Source of the DNA: Roseinatronobacter bogoriensis DSM 18756
GTDB lineage: Bacteria > Pseudomonadota > Alphaproteobacteria > Rhodobacterales > Rhodobacteraceae
Direction: 5' to 3'
Length of the DNA stretch: 64,000 bases
NCBI RefSeq assembly: GCF_004366635.1
Contig: NZ_SORN01000001.1
Span: 1-64,000 of the forward strand
Shown: positions 61,399 to 64,000 of the stretch, one piece after another
Layout: every line of letters begins with the position of its first letter
Position numbering within the stretch: position 1 is the first letter of the stretch
The notes under the pieces: generated by a model
Seen by the model: the letters and a program-made list of their open reading frames with translations, nothing else
Told to the model about the DNA's origin: nothing
The model's database searches: none
Made by a program: the position numbers and the translations under genes

Positions 61399-63945
61399 AT
61401 GACCCAGACCTACCGCGCCATCGTCATCGGAGGAGGGGTTGTCGGCTGTTCGGTCCTGTATCATCTGGCAAAAGCAGGCTGGACCGACATTTTGCTGATC
61501 GAGCGTTCAGAGCTGACATCCGGTTCAAGCTGGCACGCGGCAGGCGGGTTTCACACCCTGAATGGCGATCCCAATGTGGCGCGGCTGCAAGCCTATACTG
61601 TGGGGCTGTATAAGGAACTTGAAGACTTGTCTGGCCAGTCCTGCGGCCTGCATCTGACCGGCGGTGTGATGCTGGCCGACAGCGCCGAGCGGATGGATTT
61701 CCTGCGCATGACCCATGCACGCGGCCGCGCGCTTGGTATGCAGACCGAGTTGATCACCCCGTCCGAAGCACAGGCCATGTTCCCGCTGCTGGACCCGCAG
61801 CATTTCGTGGGCGCGCTGTGGGACCCGGTCGAAGGGCATCTGGACCCGTCCGGCACGACCCATGCCTATGCCAAAGCCGCCCGCGTACTGGGCGCACAGA
61901 TCGCCTTGCGCAACCCCGTGCGCGAGTTGACCCAGGACCCGGACGGCATGTGGAATGTCATCACCGAGGGCGGCACATATCGCACCGAACATGTCGTGAA
62001 TGCAGGCGGGCTATGGGCGCGCGAATTGGGCCGCATGGTGGGCATTGAACTGCCGGTTCTGGCCATGGAGCATATGTATCTTCTCACCGAACCGATGGAG
62101 GAGGTCGCCACCTTCAACCGCGAGACAGGGCGCGAATTGATTGGCGTGATCGACTTCAAGGGAGAGATTTATACGCGGCAGGAGCGCGATGGCATCCTGC
62201 TGGGCACCTATGAAAAGGATTGCCGCCCCTGGTCGCCTCTCTCCACGCCTTGGGATTTCGGGCATGAATTGCTGCCCCCCGATCTGGACCGCATCGCCCC
62301 CTCGCTTGAAGTAGGCTTTCGCCATTTCCCGGCGCTGGAACGGGCAGGTATAAAACAGGTCATCAATGGCCCCTTCACATTCGCCCCCGATGGCAACCCG
62401 CTGGTGGGTCCGGTGCCGGGTCTGACCAATTACTGGTCAGCCTGCGCGGTCATGGCGGGGTTTTCGCAAGGTGGCGGTGTCGGGCTGGTGCTGGCCAACT
62501 GGATGACCTCGGGCGATCCCGGCCATGATGTCTTCGGGATGGATGTCGCGCGTTTCGGTGACTGGGCCAGCCTGCGCTACACCAATGCGAAGGTGCGCGA
62601 AAACTATTCCCGCCGCTTTTCCATCCGCTTCCCGAATGAGGAACTGCCCGCCGCGCGCCCGCATCTGACCACCCCGCTTTACGATCTGATGCTGCGGGAA
62701 AATCACGCTGTCATGGGCGATAGCTGGGGGCTGGAAACACCGCTCTGGTTCGCCCCCTCAGCCGCCGAAGCGCGGGATATACCCTCCTTCCACCGCTCCA
62801 ATGATTTCCCCCATATCAGCGCCGAGGTGCGGGCCGTGCGCACGGGTGTCGGCGTCACGGAAATCGCCAATTTCGCTAAATACGAGGTCGCCGGTGCAGG
62901 TGCCAGGGCCTTTCTTGACCGGCTGATGACGAACAAGCTGCCCAAAGCCGGGCGTATTGTGCTGACGCCGATGCTGAATGACGCGGGCATGCTGATCGGT
63001 GACTTCACCATTGCCCATGCCGCGCCTGACCGGTTTCTGATCTGGGGGTCACTGGCGGCAACGAAATACCACCTGCGTTGGTTCGAGCAGCACCAACCCA
63101 AGGATGGCAGCGTCACTATCCGTGCTTTGGGCATGGGGTTGATGGGGCTGTCCATCGCGGGGCCATATGCGCGCGATGTTCTGGCCGCGCTGACCGATGA
63201 AGATGTATCCAACACTGCCTTCCGCTTCATGGACTTTCGTAAGATGGATGTGGCGGGCGCGCCCTGTCTGGTCAACCGCATCACCTATACCGGCGATCTG
63301 GGCTATGAAATCTGGATGGCCTCCGAATACCAGCGCCGCGTCTATCAGGCCATCAAGGACGCAGGCGCGTCCCACGGCATCCGCGATTTCGGGATGCGCG
63401 CGCTTCTGTCGATGCGGTTCGAGAAGAACTTTCCGACATGGTTTGCCGAACTGCGCCCGATCTATGGCCCGATCGAGGGCGCGATGGAACGTTTCGTGGC
63501 CTATGACAAGCCCGGTTTCATTGGCCGCGACGCCGCGTTGAGGGAACGCGAGGATGGCCCCCGCCTGCGCCGCGTCTCGCTGGTCATTGACGCCGATTGC
63601 GCCGATGCCAGCCCCGACAGCCCGATCTGGGCGCGCGTGGCGAAAGACTTTGGCACGATCACTCCACCACAAGGTTTCGGCGCAGCGCGCTTTGACACAT
63701 CTGGCCGGGCGCTGCACCCCCCGCATCCCTCTATCCAAGAAGAATGGCGCGTGGTGGGATGGGTTACATCGGGGGGCTATGGCCATCATGTTGGCCTGTC
63801 GCTGGCACAGGGCTATATCCCCGCTGCTCTTGCCACAAGACCGGACAAGGACCTGTTCGAGGTCGAAATCATGGGCCAGCGCCGCGCTGCATATCTCGCC
63901 CTTGAGCCACCGTTTGACCCGACCGGGTCACGCATGCGAAGCTGA
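61399..63945 (+). CDS. FAD-dependent oxidoreductase / GcvT fusion (dimethylglycine dehydrogenase type)
   Basis: 848 residues from ATG 61399, preceded by AAGGAG; GTG 61393 overlaps that motif. The N-terminal DAO-type FAD domain (residues 1-400) has IVIGGGVVGCSVLYHLAKAG, SGSSWHAAGGFHTLNGDPNV with the His used for covalent FAD in relatives, and LVGPVPGLTNYWSACAVMAG. The C-terminal GcvT folate-binding domains have TEIANFAKYEVAGAGARAFL, GDLGYEIWMASEYQRRVYQA and the final GWVTSGGYGHHVGLSLAQGY. Such enzymes demethylate dimethylglycine, sarcosine or related amines, passing formaldehyde to tetrahydrofolate. Typical length. Confidence 0.9.
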   Translation: MTQTYRAIVIGGGVVGCSVLYHLAKAGWTDILLIERSELTSGSSWHAAGGFHTLNGDPNVARLQAYTVGLYKELEDLSGQSCGLHLTGGVMLADSAERMDFLRMTHARGRALGMQTELITPSEAQAMFPLLDPQHFVGALWDPVEGHLDPSGTTHAYAKAARVLGAQIALRNPVRELTQDPDGMWNVITEGGTYRTEHVVNAGGLWARELGRMVGIELPVLAMEHMYLLTEPMEEVATFNRETGRELIGVIDFKGEIYTRQERDGILLGTYEKDCRPWSPLSTPWDFGHELLPPDLDRIAPSLEVGFRHFPALERAGIKQVINGPFTFAPDGNPLVGPVPGLTNYWSACAVMAGFSQGGGVGLVLANWMTSGDPGHDVFGMDVARFGDWASLRYTNAKVRENYSRRFSIRFPNEELPAARPHLTTPLYDLMLRENHAVMGDSWGLETPLWFAPSAAEARDIPSFHRSNDFPHISAEVRAVRTGVGVTEIANFAKYEVAGAGARAFLDRLMTNKLPKAGRIVLTPMLNDAGMLIGDFTIAHAAPDRFLIWGSLAATKYHLRWFEQHQPKDGSVTIRALGMGLMGLSIAGPYARDVLAALTDEDVSNTAFRFMDFRKMDVAGAPCLVNRITYTGDLGYEIWMASEYQRRVYQAIKDAGASHGIRDFGMRALLSMRFEKNFPTWFAELRPIYGPIEGAMERFVAYDKPGFIGRDAALREREDGPRLRRVSLVIDADCADASPDSPIWARVAKDFGTITPPQGFGAARFDTSGRALHPPHPSIQEEWRVVGWVTSGGYGHHVGLSLAQGYIPAALATRPDKDLFEVEIMGQRRAAYLALEPPFDPTGSRMRS

Positions 63946-63951
63946 CATTTT

Positions 63952-63980
63952 CTTGCTCCAAATACTCCCGCCGGAGGCAT
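63952..63980. repeat. Rhodobacterales-type CTCCCGCCGGAG intergenic motif
   Basis: TTGCTCCAAATACTCCCGCC followed by GGAGGC, just after the stop of the last gene. This sequence is, from memory, found many times between genes in this order. A 4-bp stem (CTCC/GGAG) with a T-rich run on the complementary strand makes it a possible terminator for genes beyond the right edge. Confidence 0.5.
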
Positions 63981-64000
63981 CTGGCCGCAAGGCCAGACCC

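Overview
The window looks like a chromosomal segment of a Rhodobacterales (Roseobacter/Rhodobacter-type) alphaproteobacterium. Supporting this are the high-GC codon use with many GCG/CGC runs, a complete clade-I (Tat-exported) nosCRZDFYLX nitrous oxide reductase cluster, a DUF2793 phage/GTA-type spike gene, and the closing motif CTCCCGCCGGAG common in this order. No rRNA, tRNA or CRISPR array was seen.

Left edge (1-5.2 kb) is a scrapyard. It holds the 3' part of an SNF2-type helicase, the 5' part of a DNA methylase, a PD-(D/E)XK nuclease fragment, a degenerate IS3 element (orfA stop; catalytic Glu replaced by Asp in orfB), a DUF2726 protein and a broken IS66 element. It reads as a dismantled restriction/defence island.

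5.2-26.1 kb is a surface-polysaccharide locus. It has galE-galU, three large glycosyltransferases, an intact KpsM-like permease facing a deleted kpsE-kpsT fusion, two sulfotransferase-like genes, and an aldolase/CMP-ulosonate cytidylyltransferase/HAD phosphatase trio. It ends with the GDP-mannose genes manC and pmm. Embedded in it is a three-gene minus-strand DUF2793 cassette. One glycosyltransferase is preceded by three tandem 20-bp Shine-Dalgarno repeats and a T7 tract that puts its natural start out of frame.

26.6-29.9 kb encodes an HlyD-type fusion protein with two ABC-2 permeases and no ATPase. 30.3-33.4 kb has a tartrate/D-malate dehydrogenase-like enzyme and an XRE-cupin regulator/GNAT/YdcZ operon.

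33.5-45.5 kb is a catabolic locus. A GntR(FCD)-amidohydrolase pair diverges from a long operon: family-5 binding protein, two permeases, two ATPases, flavin reductase-like protein, Asp/Glu/hydantoin racemase and two further amidohydrolases. The natural reading is uptake and ring-opening or deamination of an unidentified N-containing small molecule.

45.7-55.3 kb is the nos cluster, with an NsrR-type Rrf2 regulator and a textbook FNR/NnrR promoter that predicts a leaderless nosC mRNA. 55.9-58.4 kb has an ECF sigma/anti-sigma pair and a DUF2333 protein. 58.8-64 kb has an XRE regulator diverging from a fatty-acid-desaturase/PhnD-like/dimethylglycine-dehydrogenase-like operon.
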